From: Chloroflexia bacterium SDU3-3
GTDB lineage: Bacteria; Chloroflexota; Chloroflexia; Chloroflexales; Roseiflexaceae
Length of the DNA stretch: 64,000 nucleotides
Assembly: GCA_009268125.1 (NCBI GenBank)
Contig: WBOU01000004.1
Location: 406,136 to 470,135 of the forward strand
Direction: 5' to 3'
Part shown: positions 7,286-22,008 of the stretch, piece after piece
Numbering within the stretch: the first letter of the stretch is position 1
How the letters are laid out: the number at the start of each line of letters is the position of its first letter
The notes under the pieces: generated by a model
Database searches by the model: none
Seen by the model: the letters and a program-made list of their open reading frames with translations, nothing else
What the model was told of the DNA's origin: nothing
Position numbers and translations under genes: made by a program

Positions 7286-7810
7286 ATGACCAGTCGGATT
7301 CGGAGCGAGCAGGTTGGGACGACGCCGCGCGACCAGAGCGTGATCGTCGTACGCACGCCAGCCGAGGCGGACGTCACAGCGCTCACCGCCATTGTGAATG
7401 AGAACGCACGGCTTGGACACCTCCTGCCGCGCAGCGAGGCCAGCATCCGCGCGAGCCTGCCCGACTGGCTGATCGCCGAGGTGGATGGCACCGTGGTCGG
7501 CTGCGCGTCGCTGCTGATCATGGGGCAGCAGCTGGTGGAGGTGCGGTCGCTGGCGGTGCTGCCGGCCTACCGCAGCTACGGCATCGGCGCGAAGATCGTG
7601 CGAACGCTGATCGACCAGGCGCGGCGGCGCGGCTACGCCACGGTGTTCGCGCTCACCCGCGCGGTGCCCTTCTTCCTCAAGCTAGGCTTCACCATCACCG
7701 AGAAGGAGCGCTTCCCGGAGAAGGTCTGGCGCGACTGCGCCATCTGCCCGCTCCAGGCCCGCTGCGATGAGACGGCGGTGGTGCTTGAGCTCGACCATTC
7801 CAATCGATAG
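7286..7810 (+). CDS. argA: Amino-acid N-acetyltransferase (N-acetylglutamate synthase, short GNAT type)
   Basis: GNAT-fold acetyltransferase of 174 aa that resembles the stand-alone short ArgA of mycobacteria. The acetyl-CoA loop is VLPAYRSYGIGAKI. The family-typical C-terminus is FFLKLGFTITEKERFPEKVWRDCAICPLQARCDETAVVLEL, with the conserved KVW-x-DC-xx-CP and CDE pattern (given here by its key residues). It would acetylate glutamate with acetyl-CoA as the first step of arginine synthesis. Its place between the LLM gene and carA, with 19- and 78-base gaps, supports this. The later argJ gene can also make N-acetylglutamate, so the cell has both a priming and a recycling enzyme. Confidence 0.85.
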   Translation: MTSRIRSEQVGTTPRDQSVIVVRTPAEADVTALTAIVNENARLGHLLPRSEASIRASLPDWLIAEVDGTVVGCASLLIMGQQLVEVRSLAVLPAYRSYGIGAKIVRTLIDQARRRGYATVFALTRAVPFFLKLGFTITEKERFPEKVWRDCAICPLQARCDETAVVLELDHSNR

Positions 7811-7888
7811 ACCACGGTGCGACGGCGGGCGGCGCTGGCCGCCCGCCGCCGCGCGCCAATAAGCTACTTGCGAGGAGCATTCACAACG

Positions 7889-9034
<1,146 letters not shown>

Positions 9035-9056
9035 CCGCGCGGGGAGCGCAGGAACA

Positions 9057-9208
9057 TTAACCACGAAGACGCGAAGGAGACCGGGAACATAACCACCAAG
9101 ACTCCAAGACACCAAGGAACGAGGGGGTATGAAACCGAAGCGAGCGCTGGGGCAACAAAACCGGCAACATAACCACCAAAACTCCAAGACACCAAGGAGC
9201 GAAGGGGT
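9057..9208 (+). repeat. CCAAG/CGAAG repeats, left flank of the GxxExxY element
   Basis: The stretch starts with the CGAAG variant (AACCACGAAGACGCGAAGG) and holds two CCAAG copies of about 50 bases, 80 bases apart. Each runs from ACATAACCACCAA through CCAAGACACCAAGG to GGTATGAAACC. The second copy ends in the real start codon of the GxxExxY gene (9209). The first ends in a decayed copy of that start (ATG at 9129, out of frame). The left end of the element has therefore been duplicated. Confidence 0.8.
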
Positions 9209-9601
9209 ATGAAACCAGAGCCAACACTTGTGCGTGAAAATGCCATTGGAAAAGGCGTTGTGCAGGCAGCCTACACGGTGCATAAAGCCCTCGGGCCCGG
9301 TCTGTTGGAGCATATCTACGAGGTTTGTTTCTGCCACGAATTGGCAAAACAGGGATTTCAGGTTCAGCGACAGGTTATCCTCCCCATCATCTACGATGGG
9401 ATTATCTTTGAAGATGGCCTGCGGCTGGATGTTCTTGTTGAGAACTGCATCATCTGCGAGCTAAAGGCGGTGCAGGACATGCACGCCGTCTTTACCGCGC
9501 AGCTTATGTCGCACCTCAAACTTGCTCATAAACGGCTTGGTTATCTGATAAACTTTAATGTCCCACTGATAAAGAGTGGCATCAAGCGCCTTGTGCTATA
9601 G
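9209..9601 (+). CDS. GxxExxY family protein (PD-(D/E)XK nuclease-like)
   Basis: 130 aa. The family signature is GLLEHIYE at about residues 30-37, giving the GxxExxY name. A PD-(D/E)XK-like core follows: [18 protein letters not shown], with Asp, Glu and Lys in the expected order. The C-terminus ([33 protein letters not shown], here cited by its ends) is typical of the family. The biochemical role is not established; the fold suggests a nuclease. The gene starts inside a CCAAG repeat, is less GC-rich than carA and carB, and lies between inverted repeats, all of which suggest that it came in as an insertion. Confidence 0.85.
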   Translation: MKPEPTLVRENAIGKGVVQAAYTVHKALGPGLLEHIYEVCFCHELAKQGFQVQRQVILPIIYDGIIFEDGLRLDVLVENCIICELKAVQDMHAVFTAQLMSHLKLAHKRLGYLINFNVPLIKSGIKRLVL

Positions 9602-9603
9602 AA

Positions 9604-9632
9604 TCTTGGAGCCTTGGAGCCTTGGTGGTAAA
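9604..9632 (-). repeat. CCAAG repeat, right flank of the GxxExxY element
   Basis: The minus-strand copy of the CCAAG repeat (plus strand CTTGGAGCCTTGGAGCCTTG then GTGG) begins three bases after the GxxExxY stop codon. It ends directly before AAAAAAGGAA, the ribosome binding region of carB. Confidence 0.85.
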
Positions 9633-9645
9633 AAAGGAATCTTTC

Positions 9646-12885
<3,240 letters not shown>

Positions 12886-12897
12886 CTGGGGCGGCAG

Positions 12898-12939
12898 GCA
12901 TGCGCGGCGGCAGCGCCGCGCATGCCCAGCGACGTTTTT
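12898..12939 (+). terminator. Intrinsic terminator after carB
   Basis: A 12-bp perfect GC-rich stem (12898-12909 with 12914-12925) with loop GCAG. Five T residues stand at 12935-12939, nine bases after the stem. This marks a probable end of the argC-to-carB transcript. Confidence 0.75.
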
Positions 12940-12968
12940 CACTTTACTGAACAGCAGAATAACGCACT

Positions 12969-15900
12969 ATGAAGGGTATCCTGACCGCACAATCAATTAA
13001 CCTTGAGCAGCTGAGGCACATCACCAACCAGAAGAATATTGTGGCTGGGACCGAGGACTATGCCGCAGGCCGCGTGACGATCGCCCAGGTGGAGGCCCAG
13101 GTCGCCACCCTCACCGTGGATGATCACCGCAGCGGCAAGCCCTACAGTGTCACCATCCGCAGTGGTGCCGATGGAACCATTGGCCTCACCTGCACGTGCC
13201 GCGAGGGATACCCATGGGTGGCCTGCCGCCACCGCTACGCCGCCGCGCTGGCCCTGCGCGACCACCTGACCGCCAATCCCCCGAAGGTCTGGCGCTACCT
13301 GATGGAGCACGCCAAGCCCGCCGCGCCGCGCCGATCCTCCACCAACAACGCGCTGATCCTCTTTAGCCTGATCGAACGCAACCCCAGCGCCTGGATTATC
13401 CAGCCCTACACGCTCAACATCCGCCACCTGGATGGCGTGGATCTGACCGACCGCGCGGCAGTGGCGGATAAGATCGTCGAGCTGAACATGGCGCGCGAGG
13501 CCAAGCCGCTGCGCTCGCGGGTGCAGCATAGCGCCTACCCCTACGCCAGCGAGGATGACATCACCGCCACCAATCTGGCGCTGGGCAACCCCTACGCGGC
13601 CTACGGCTACGCATCCAGCCGCGACAGCGGGGCCTTCTACCAGGCGGTGCTGCCCTACCTCAGCCGCTGCCTCAGCTTTATCGGCGAGGAGGGCGACCCC
13701 TTTCAGGCCCGGCTGGATGTGCGCAGCGAACCAGCCGCCATCCAGGCCGAGCTGAGACAGAGCCGCAAGGGCATCACGATTGTCGGGCAGATCCTGGTCG
13801 GCGGCGACACCATCCCGATCCAGCCCAACGCCACCTCGGTGCTGGCCCAAGACCCCATGTGGCTGCTGGTGGACACCACGCTGGTGCGCTTCCAGACGCC
13901 GCCGAGCGGCCTTGCGGCGACCCTGCTGGAGGAGCCGAGCATCCTGGTGCCGAGCGACGACGCCGAGGAGTTCTACGACCGCTACCTGCCCACCGTGGCC
14001 GCGCAGCTGCCCGTCAGCGGCAAGATGCTGGACTGGCGGGAGCAGGCGGAGAAGCCCCAGCCCCGGCTCTACCTGAGCGACCAGGACGGCCAGCTCCAGG
14101 GCGAGCTGCGCCTGGGCTATGGCCCCTACGAGGTGAGCTACGAGCGCCTGACGCCCTCCCACACGGTGCAGCGCGTGCCCGGCAGCACCCAGTTCACGCG
14201 CATCCGCCGCGACGCCGGGGCCGAGCACGAGGCGGCCAGCCTGCTGGGCAGCAGCGCGGGCTTCAAGAAGAGCACCGAGGCCAACATCTTCCCGCTGCGC
14301 GCCAACATGAACCCGATCGACTTCCTGCTGCACCAGGTGCCCAAGCTGGTGGAGAAAGGCTTTACGATCTTCGGCGAGAACGAGCTGGTCTCGGCCCGCG
14401 TGAACCGCAACAAGCCCTCGATCTCGTTCAATGTGACCAGCGGCATCGACTGGTTCGATGTCAAGGCGGTGGTGAACTTCGGCGATCTGACGGTGAGCCT
14501 GAAAGACATCCGCCAGGCGGTGCGCAAGCGCGAGCGCTACATCAAGCTGGCCGATGGCTCGATCGGCGAGATCCCCGAGGAGTGGCTGGCCCGCTACCGC
14601 CACCTGTTCGCCCACGCCGACTCGACCGACGGCGAGACGCTGCGCGTCGGCCAGAACAGCCTGACCCTGATCGACCAGCTGCTGGGCGAGGCCGACGGCG
14701 CCCAGGCCGATGAGGCCTTCCAGCAGCGCCGCGACAAGCTGCGCAACTTCCAGAGCATCGCCCCACACACCCTGCCCCCCGGCTTCATCGGCCAGCTGCG
14801 GCCCTACCAGAAGTTCGGCTACGACTGGCTGCACTTCCTGCAGGAGTATCACTTCGGCGGATGCCTAGCGGACGACATGGGCGTGGGAAAGACGATTCAG
14901 ACCCTGGCCTTTCTCGAATCGATCTACCACGACGACAACAGCGCGCCCGCCAGCCTGATCGTGATGCCGCGCTCGCTGCTGTTCAACTGGCAGCGCGAGG
15001 CCGAGAAGTTCACGCCGGGCCTAGATGTGTATGTGCAGGCCGACCAGGGCCGTATCGCCGACCCCGCGCAGTTTGGCGAGCACAACCTAGTGCTGACCAC
15101 CTACGGCACCATGCTGCGCGATATCGAGCTGCTGAGCCAATACGAGTTCCACCACATCATCCTCGACGAGTCGCAGATGATCAAGAACCCGCTGGCCGAG
15201 ACATCCAAGGCGGCACGGCTGCTGCGCGGCAGGCACCGGCTGGCGCTCACCGGCACGCCAATCGAAAACACCACCATGGAGCTGTGGTCGCAGTTCGCCT
15301 TCCTTAACCCCGGCCTGCTGGGCAGCCTCGACTACTTCCGGCAGGAGTTCGTGAACCCGATCGAGCGCCAGCAGCGCGGCGAGACCTCCGACTTCCTGCG
15401 CAAGATGGTCTTCCCGTTCATCCTGCGCCGCACCAAGGACCAGGTCGCCACCGACCTACCGCCGCGCACCGAGCGCGTGATCGTATGCGACATGGAGCCA
15501 GCCCAGCTCAAGGTCTACAATAAGCAGCGCGACATCTACCGCGCCAAGCTGCTGGGCCTGATCGACAACGAGGGCATGGACGACGCCCGCATGCAGATCC
15601 TAGAGGGCCTGCTGCGACTGCGCCAGATCAGCAACCACCCCCGGCTGGTGGATGCCAAGTACAAGGGCGGCTCGGGCAAGTTCGAGCTGCTGTTCGAGAC
15701 GCTCGACACCCTGCGCGCCGAGGGCCACCGCGCCCTGATCTTCTCGCAGTTCGTGCAGATGCTGGCCCTGGTGCGCCAGGAGCTAGATGCCAAGGGTGTG
15801 CCCTACGCCTACCTGGATGGCCAGACCCGCGACCGCCAGGAGCAGGTCGACCGCTTCCAGGGCGACGGCGCGCTGCCGTTCTTCTTGATCAGCCTGAAGG

Positions 15901-16178
15901 CCGGGGGCGTGGGCCTCAACCTCACCGCCGCCGACTACGTGATCCATGTGGACCCATGGTGGAACCCGGCAGTCGAGCAGCAGGCAACCGACCGCACCCA
16001 CCGCATCGGGCAGGACAAGCCCGTGTTCGTGTACAAGATGGTGGCGCGCGGCACCGTGGAGGAGAAGATCCTCCAGCTCCAGGAGCGCAAGCGCGAGCTG
16101 GTGGCGCAGATCATCGGCGACGAGGGCGGCGTGTTCAAGTCGCTCACCCGCGAGGATGTCGAGGTGCTGTTCAGCTAG
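12969..16178 (+). CDS. SNF2-family DNA-dependent ATPase with SWIM zinc finger
   Basis: 1069-aa DEAD/DEAH-type superfamily 2 translocase. The N-terminal SWIM zinc finger is CTCREGYPWVACRH (CxC...CxH) at about residues 75-90. The long middle region is not recognised. The helicase core begins near residue 610: Walker A in ADDMGVGKTIQT, DEAH-like box HHIILDES, LALTGTPIEN, and the C-terminal helicase domain ending QQATDRTHRIGQDKPVFVYK. It is probably a chromatin-like remodeller or helicase acting on DNA; the target is unknown. It sits behind the carB terminator, inside the arginine gene region but without a link to the pathway. Confidence 0.93.
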   Translation: MKGILTAQSINLEQLRHITNQKNIVAGTEDYAAGRVTIAQVEAQVATLTVDDHRSGKPYSVTIRSGADGTIGLTCTCREGYPWVACRHRYAAALALRDHLTANPPKVWRYLMEHAKPAAPRRSSTNNALILFSLIERNPSAWIIQPYTLNIRHLDGVDLTDRAAVADKIVELNMAREAKPLRSRVQHSAYPYASEDDITATNLALGNPYAAYGYASSRDSGAFYQAVLPYLSRCLSFIGEEGDPFQARLDVRSEPAAIQAELRQSRKGITIVGQILVGGDTIPIQPNATSVLAQDPMWLLVDTTLVRFQTPPSGLAATLLEEPSILVPSDDAEEFYDRYLPTVAAQLPVSGKMLDWREQAEKPQPRLYLSDQDGQLQGELRLGYGPYEVSYERLTPSHTVQRVPGSTQFTRIRRDAGAEHEAASLLGSSAGFKKSTEANIFPLRANMNPIDFLLHQVPKLVEKGFTIFGENELVSARVNRNKPSISFNVTSGIDWFDVKAVVNFGDLTVSLKDIRQAVRKRERYIKLADGSIGEIPEEWLARYRHLFAHADSTDGETLRVGQNSLTLIDQLLGEADGAQADEAFQQRRDKLRNFQSIAPHTLPPGFIGQLRPYQKFGYDWLHFLQEYHFGGCLADDMGVGKTIQTLAFLESIYHDDNSAPASLIVMPRSLLFNWQREAEKFTPGLDVYVQADQGRIADPAQFGEHNLVLTTYGTMLRDIELLSQYEFHHIILDESQMIKNPLAETSKAARLLRGRHRLALTGTPIENTTMELWSQFAFLNPGLLGSLDYFRQEFVNPIERQQRGETSDFLRKMVFPFILRRTKDQVATDLPPRTERVIVCDMEPAQLKVYNKQRDIYRAKLLGLIDNEGMDDARMQILEGLLRLRQISNHPRLVDAKYKGGSGKFELLFETLDTLRAEGHRALIFSQFVQMLALVRQELDAKGVPYAYLDGQTRDRQEQVDRFQGDGALPFFLISLKAGGVGLNLTAADYVIHVDPWWNPAVEQQATDRTHRIGQDKPVFVYKMVARGTVEEKILQLQERKRELVAQIIGDEGGVFKSLTREDVEVLFS

Positions 16179-16215
16179 GGCCTCGGCTCTAGCGCCTAGG
16201 AGTGGGGGATATCAG

Positions 16216-18360
16216 ATGACCTCATTGGCTTCGCATACCCACGCTGGCAGGCGAGAGATCAGCGCGGCCCAGCGATGGCGGCTGCTCGCTCCGGCTGCTG
16301 GCGCCCTGCTGCTACTGTCGCTCTGCGTGCTGTATGTGCTCAACGGCTACGCCACCATCCGCAGCATGGATGCGGACGCCGCAGCCCAGGGCAAGGCCAT
16401 TATCAGCGGGCCGGGCGACCCAGCCCACCGCGACATCCCGCAGGCGCTAGCCATGGCCACCGGCAGCTGGTACGACGACGGCAGCTACATTGGCGAGGTG
16501 CACTGGTACCCATTTATGACGCCGCTGGTGGTGGCCTGGTACATGGTCGCCACCGGCGAGCCGCTCCAGTCGGCCTACCGCATCGGCTGCATGCTGATCA
16601 GCATGGCATCGCTGCCCGCGCTGGCGTGGCTGCTCTCGCGCTATGTAGGCCGCCTGGCATACCTGGCCCTAGCGGCGGCGCTGCTGCTCGCGCTCTACTG
16701 GCCGAGCAACAGCAACTACCCGGCGGGGTCGAGCATGGCCGCGTTCTTCCTGTTTCTGGGCCTCGCCGCATCGGCGTTCGAGCGCGTCGGGGCGGCGCGC
16801 TGCAATGGCTGGATGTTCGCCGCTGGCCTCTCGGCTGGCTGGCTGGCGCTGTGGCATGGTGCGTCATTCATCACGGCCAGCGCGGTGGTGGCGGCGCTGA
16901 TGGGCTTTCGTGTGCTGGCGCGCTGGGGCGAGCAGCGCTGGCGGGCGCTGGGCGACCCCGCGCTGGCGGCAGCTGGCCTGGCGCTGGGCTGCGCGCCGCT
17001 GTTTCTGCCCCAGCTGCTGCGCTACGGCCACCTGCAGCAGGCCGATGTGGCTCGGCTGTTTATCAACCCGGTGCTCTATGGCGATGGCAAGAACACGGCG
17101 GCATTCCTGCAGCTTGAGCTGCTGCCCAAGGGCCTGGATGCGGCGCTGCCCGCTCTCTTCCTGATCACCCTGGCGGTGGCGCGCAGCAGGCGCATGTGGC
17201 TGCGCAGCGCCCCGCTGCTGATCAGCTATGTGCTGGGTGTGGGCCTGGGCCAGCTGGGCTTCATCATGAACGGCGCGGATTTCCCCTGGCTGGTGGCGCT
17301 GGCCAACCGCTTCATCCCGTCGCCGCCGCACACCTTCGCGTGGATCGCCATCACTGTGCTGATCGCCGCCCGCTGCGTGGCGGTGGCGCTGCTGCTGTTC
17401 TACGGCGTGGCCGGGCTGCGCTGGGCTGCGCGGCGCTGGGCCTGGCAGCCGCCGCAGTGGCTGCTGCCCACGCTGCTCTCGGCGGCGATGGTGGGCGGCT
17501 ACGCCTGGCTGCTGGGCCATATGCCGAGCCAGGGCACGGGCCATATCGAGTATGCCGACCAGGAGCTTTTCCAGTTCGCCGAGGGCGTCTCGCGCATCGC
17601 AGGCCCGCAGCGCAGCGTCTACACCGCATCGTGGGCGGGCCAGCGCGAGATCTTCGACCTGATGCCCTTCAAGGTGCCGCTGCTGCACTCGCCGCTGCAC
17701 AGCAACCCCTACCTCGACCAGCAGCACGTGCAGGATGAGTACTACCTGGGCACGCCGCCCCGGTTCGCCAGCAGCTTCAGCGAGGTGATCGAGCGCAACC
17801 ACGTGGGCTACGCGCTGACCATGCCCGGCGAGCTGAACGTCACAGCGCAGCTGTGCGGCGGCCAGCCGGTGCTGCGCTCGGCGCAGGGCTACACGCTCTG
17901 GCAGCTGCACCCGCCCTGCCGCGTGCCCACATTCAGCGCCGCGCAGACCTCCGCGCCGGATGACCGACTTGGCCTGATCGCATCCGAGAGCGCCGCTGGG
18001 CTGACCATCCAGGGCCTGAAGCCTGGCGCAGCTCAGAGCTTCGTCAGCTTCCCTGCGGTGGATGTGCGCGGCGGCGAGATCGTGTCGCTCACCTTCACCG
18101 GCAGAATGAGCGGGCCTGCGGCGGAGAGCTGCCTCACGCCGCAGGCCGACTTCCTGTCGGGCGGGCGGCCCGACGGCACTATGTTCGTCAACTTTAGCTA
18201 CCCAGCCGATGGCCAGATTGCGCTACAATTCTGGCTGGCCACACCCGTATCAACAACAACGATCACTCCCAAGCTCGGGTTCAGAAGCTCATGTTTTGAC
18301 CATGGGCAGTCGATTGTTGTCGAGAATATACGTGTCGCCCATGAGGCGGCGCACCACTAA
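16216..18360 (+). CDS. Polytopic membrane protein, GT-C glycosyltransferase-like
   Basis: 714 aa with about ten predicted membrane helices over residues 28-440 and a soluble C-terminal half with a beta-rich last 110 residues. The first external loop after helix 1 has GPGDPAHRD and WYDDGSYIGEVHWYPFMTPL, placed like the acidic catalytic loop of GT-C enzymes of the ArnT/PMT type. That assignment is tentative because no family motif is decisive. The ATG at 16216 follows GGGGGA; longer upstream frames overlap the helicase gene. It ends 21 bases before argG, so the two are probably cotranscribed. It may glycosylate a lipid or protein outside the membrane. Confidence 0.7.
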   Translation: MTSLASHTHAGRREISAAQRWRLLAPAAGALLLLSLCVLYVLNGYATIRSMDADAAAQGKAIISGPGDPAHRDIPQALAMATGSWYDDGSYIGEVHWYPFMTPLVVAWYMVATGEPLQSAYRIGCMLISMASLPALAWLLSRYVGRLAYLALAAALLLALYWPSNSNYPAGSSMAAFFLFLGLAASAFERVGAARCNGWMFAAGLSAGWLALWHGASFITASAVVAALMGFRVLARWGEQRWRALGDPALAAAGLALGCAPLFLPQLLRYGHLQQADVARLFINPVLYGDGKNTAAFLQLELLPKGLDAALPALFLITLAVARSRRMWLRSAPLLISYVLGVGLGQLGFIMNGADFPWLVALANRFIPSPPHTFAWIAITVLIAARCVAVALLLFYGVAGLRWAARRWAWQPPQWLLPTLLSAAMVGGYAWLLGHMPSQGTGHIEYADQELFQFAEGVSRIAGPQRSVYTASWAGQREIFDLMPFKVPLLHSPLHSNPYLDQQHVQDEYYLGTPPRFASSFSEVIERNHVGYALTMPGELNVTAQLCGGQPVLRSAQGYTLWQLHPPCRVPTFSAAQTSAPDDRLGLIASESAAGLTIQGLKPGAAQSFVSFPAVDVRGGEIVSLTFTGRMSGPAAESCLTPQADFLSGGRPDGTMFVNFSYPADGQIALQFWLATPVSTTTITPKLGFRSSCFDHGQSIVVENIRVAHEAAHH

Positions 18361-18381
18361 CGCCAGAGGAGGATCCCCACC

Positions 18382-19596
<1,215 letters not shown>

Positions 19597-19616
19597 GCGC
19601 TACCATAGCTGCCAGC

Positions 19617-19658
19617 ACGTTGGGGGGCTTTGCAAAGCCCCCCAACGTTCTTTCTTTT
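19617..19658 (+). terminator. Intrinsic terminator after argG
   Basis: A 15-bp perfect stem (19617-19631 with 19634-19648) with a two-base loop, followed by the T-rich TTCTTTCTTTT. It separates argG from the transglutaminase-argJ pair. Confidence 0.9.
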
Positions 19659-19705
19659 GGAAGGTCGACGGCGCTGTTCTGATGGCACGGCCAGAAGGAG
19701 TGCAT

Positions 19706-20491
19706 ATGCGGCTTACGGCAACCTGCACGATGTCGTTTGATGTGGCCTCGCCCACCCCCATGATCCTGATGCTCCGCCCGCGCAGCGGCCTCGGCCAGTG
19801 GGTCGTCGCCGAGCGCTACGAGCTGACGCCCTTCGCGCCGGTGGTGGAGTACACCGACGCCCACGGCAACCTCTGCCAGCGCATCACCGCGCTGCCGGGG
19901 CCGCTGGAGATCCGCACCCGCGTGGAGGCCGAGACCGCCGATCAGATCGATGTGCAGCCCGGCGCGCCCTTTGTGCCCGCCCAGGATCTGCCGCCGGATG
20001 CGCTCCAGTTCCTGCTGCCCAGCCGCTACTGCGAGTCGGACAAGCTGGGGGCGCTAGCCGCCGAGGTGGCGGGCGACGCCGCCCCCGGCTACGACCAGGC
20101 CGAGCGCATCTGCCGCTGGATCCACACCCAGGTCGCGTATCGCTACGGCGCCAGCGACGCCACCACATCCGCCGCCGACACCGCGCAGCAGCGCGTGGGC
20201 GTGTGCCGCGACTTCGCCCACCTGGGCATGGCGCTGTGCCGCGCGCTCAGCATCCCCGCCCGCATGGTGGTGGGCTACCTCCACCGGCTCGACCCCATGG
20301 ACCTGCACGCGTGGTTCGAGGCCTACGTGGGCGGGCGCTGGTACACCTTCGACGCGACCCAGCCGGAGCCACGGGGCGGGCGAATTGTGATAGCCTATGG
20401 GCGTGACGCCGCCGATGTGGCGATGACCACCCAGTTTGGGCCTGCGACGCTCACGGCGATGCAGGTCTCTGTCTCAGGAGAGAATGAATGA
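19706..20491 (+). CDS. Transglutaminase-like domain protein
   Basis: Transglutaminase/protease-like superfamily protein of 261 aa. An N-terminal beta domain (residues 1-100) precedes the papain-like core. The catalytic triad is visible as Cys in GVCRDFAHL (about residue 168), His in DLHAWFEAY (about 203) and Asp in TFDATQ (about 218). Such bacterial proteins are usually peptidases or amidases, but the substrate is unknown. The ATG at 19706 has AAGGAG upstream; an alternative in-frame start is at 19682. Its stop overlaps the argJ start (ATGA), so the two genes are translationally coupled. It follows the argG terminator. Confidence 0.88.
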   Translation: MRLTATCTMSFDVASPTPMILMLRPRSGLGQWVVAERYELTPFAPVVEYTDAHGNLCQRITALPGPLEIRTRVEAETADQIDVQPGAPFVPAQDLPPDALQFLLPSRYCESDKLGALAAEVAGDAAPGYDQAERICRWIHTQVAYRYGASDATTSAADTAQQRVGVCRDFAHLGMALCRALSIPARMVVGYLHRLDPMDLHAWFEAYVGGRWYTFDATQPEPRGGRIVIAYGRDAADVAMTTQFGPATLTAMQVSVSGENE

Positions 20492-21720
20492 CCGCCCCTG
20501 CTGATATCGACTCGTTCCAGCTGGCCCCTGGTTTCCGCGCCAGCGCGGTGGCCTGCGGCCTGAAGACCAGCGGCGCGATGGCCGCCAGCTCGCTCGACAT
20601 GGCGCTGGTGGCCGCCGACGGCCCCTGCGCCGCCGCTGGCCTGTTCACCACCAACCGCGTGAAGGCCGCCCCGGTGCTGTACGACCAGGAGACCCTGGCC
20701 GCCAACCCGGCGGGCATCCGCGCCGTGATCGCCAACGCGGGCAACGCCAACGCCGTGACCGGCGAGCAGGGCATGGCCGACGCCCGCCGCATGGCCGAGC
20801 TGGCCGCCTACGCCCTGCGCTGCCAGCCCGAGGATGTGCTGGTGCTCTCCACCGGCGTGATCGGCAGGCCGCTGCCGATGGACAAGGTGGCCCAGGGCAT
20901 CGCCGAGGTCACGTCGCCGGTGGCCAACAAGGGCGCGGGCTTCGCGGCCCGCGCCGTGATGACCACCGACACCCGTCCCAAGATCGCGTCTGGCCAGTTC
21001 CAGGTGGCCGGGCAGGTTGTCACCGTCAGCGGCTTCGCCAAGGGCGCGGGCATGATCCACCCGAACATGGCCACCATGCTCTCGGTGATCACCACCGACG
21101 CGGCGATCGCGCCCGCGCTGCTTCAGGATGCGCTGGCCGGGGCCGTGGCTCGCAGCTTCAACCGGATCAGCGTGGATGGCGACATGAGCACCAACGACAC
21201 CGTGCTGCTGCTGGCATCCGGCCTGGTGCCGGTGGGCGAGACGCCCGAGGCGCTGGCGCAGTTCGCCGAGGCGCTGGCCAGCGTGTGCGTGTCGCTAGCC
21301 AAGCAGATCGCAGGCGACGGCGAGGGCGCGACCCGCCTGATCGAGATCAGCGTCAGCGGGGCCGCCGACGAGGCCATGGCCCACACCGTGGCCGACTCGA
21401 TCGCCCGCTCGCCGCTGGTGAAGACCGCCGTACACGGCGGCGACCCCAACTGGGGCCGCATCCTGGCCGCCGCAGGCTACAGCGGGGCCGAGATCGACCC
21501 GCAGCGCATCACGCTCAGCTTTGGGCCGCAGGGCCGCCAGATCACCGTGCTGCGCCAGGGCATGCCCGCCAGCTACGTCGAGCGCGAGGCCGCCGCGCTG
21601 TTCCGCGAAGACCCCGTGCTGATCAGCCTCGACCTGGGGCTGGGCCAGGCCGCCACCACCGTGTGGACCTGCGACTTCAGCAAGGAGTACGTGGAGATCA
21701 ACGCGCACTACACGACCTGA
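20488..21720 (+). CDS. argJ: Bifunctional glutamate/ornithine acetyltransferase
   Basis: ArgJ moves the acetyl group from N-acetylornithine to glutamate and so recycles N-acetylglutamate; some members also use acetyl-CoA. It is a self-cleaving Ntn-type protein. The cleavage site is in KGAGMIHPNMATML, with the nucleophile Thr196. DGDMSTNDTVLLLASG and HGGDPNWGRILAAAGYSG are conserved family segments, and the 410-aa length is usual. The start codon overlaps the transglutaminase stop by four bases. With argA present as well, N-acetylglutamate can be made both anew and by recycling. Confidence 0.96.
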   Translation: MTAPADIDSFQLAPGFRASAVACGLKTSGAMAASSLDMALVAADGPCAAAGLFTTNRVKAAPVLYDQETLAANPAGIRAVIANAGNANAVTGEQGMADARRMAELAAYALRCQPEDVLVLSTGVIGRPLPMDKVAQGIAEVTSPVANKGAGFAARAVMTTDTRPKIASGQFQVAGQVVTVSGFAKGAGMIHPNMATMLSVITTDAAIAPALLQDALAGAVARSFNRISVDGDMSTNDTVLLLASGLVPVGETPEALAQFAEALASVCVSLAKQIAGDGEGATRLIEISVSGAADEAMAHTVADSIARSPLVKTAVHGGDPNWGRILAAAGYSGAEIDPQRITLSFGPQGRQITVLRQGMPASYVEREAAALFREDPVLISLDLGLGQAATTVWTCDFSKEYVEINAHYTT

Positions 21721-21726
21721 TATTTT

Positions 21727-21754
21727 CACCACGAAGACGCGAAGGCATGAAGGG
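21727..21754 (+). repeat. CGAAG-type repeat after argJ
   Basis: CACCACGAAGACGCGAAGGC followed by ATGAAGGG, seven bases after the argJ stop. A partial minus-strand partner (CGCCTTCGCATCTTGCGC) follows at 21767-21784. Confidence 0.8.
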
Positions 21755-21877
21755 AAAACCTGATACGCCTTCGCATCTTGCGCTCTAGCAACCGTAAAAG
21801 ATTTTTTGCCTACCACCAAAACGCCGCTGTCATCTTTTGCAATTTGCCGTATGCCTGGCACTGCATAAGAACCCTAT

Positions 21878-21953
21878 TGATGTGTCTGGTGTGCTTGGCG
21901 CTACGCCAAGCACACCAGGCACATCAGATGTAAGGTTCCTTGCTGCCGCAGGC
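21878..21953 (+). repeat. Palindromic element, copy 1 (core GCTTGGCG plus 12-bp tag)
   Basis: A 23-bp inverted repeat with one G-U-type mismatch (21878-21900 with 21904-21926) and a three-base loop. The loop-proximal core is GTGCTTGGCG/CGCCAAGCAC. Fifteen bases later comes the tag GCTGCCGCAGGC (21942-21953). Copies 2 and 3 at about 23.6 and 25.7 kb share the core and tag but have different outer arms. No transcript ends or genes are tied to it. Confidence 0.8.
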
Positions 21954-21962
21954 GAAAAGAGA

Positions 21963-21984
21963 CATCTTGGAGTCTTGGTGGTTA
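21963..21984 (-). repeat. CCAAG repeat before argH (minus orientation)
   Basis: ATCTTGGAGTCTTGGTGGTT is the inverted partner of the repeat at 21727-21754. The pair encloses palindromic element copy 1. Confidence 0.8.
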
Positions 21985-22008
21985 TCTACAAAACGTTGGA
22001 GGAAAACC

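Larger units (their letters stand above)
9151..9632 (+). mobile_element. Putative mobile element: GxxExxY gene between inverted CCAAG repeats
   Basis: The left repeat ACCACCAAAACTCCAAGACA and the right repeat, which reads ACCACCAAGGCTCCAAGGCT on the minus strand, face each other around one gene. The unit interrupts what should be a compact carA-carB pair. The enclosed DNA is less GC-rich than both neighbours. There is no transposase, so movement would need help in trans; mobility is inferred. Confidence 0.5.

Noticed and set aside
15946-16215. N-terminal extension of the GT-C-like protein into the helicase gene
   Set aside because: The frame happens to stay open inside the helicase gene. The ATG at 16216 has a ribosome binding site and is followed by the membrane helix.
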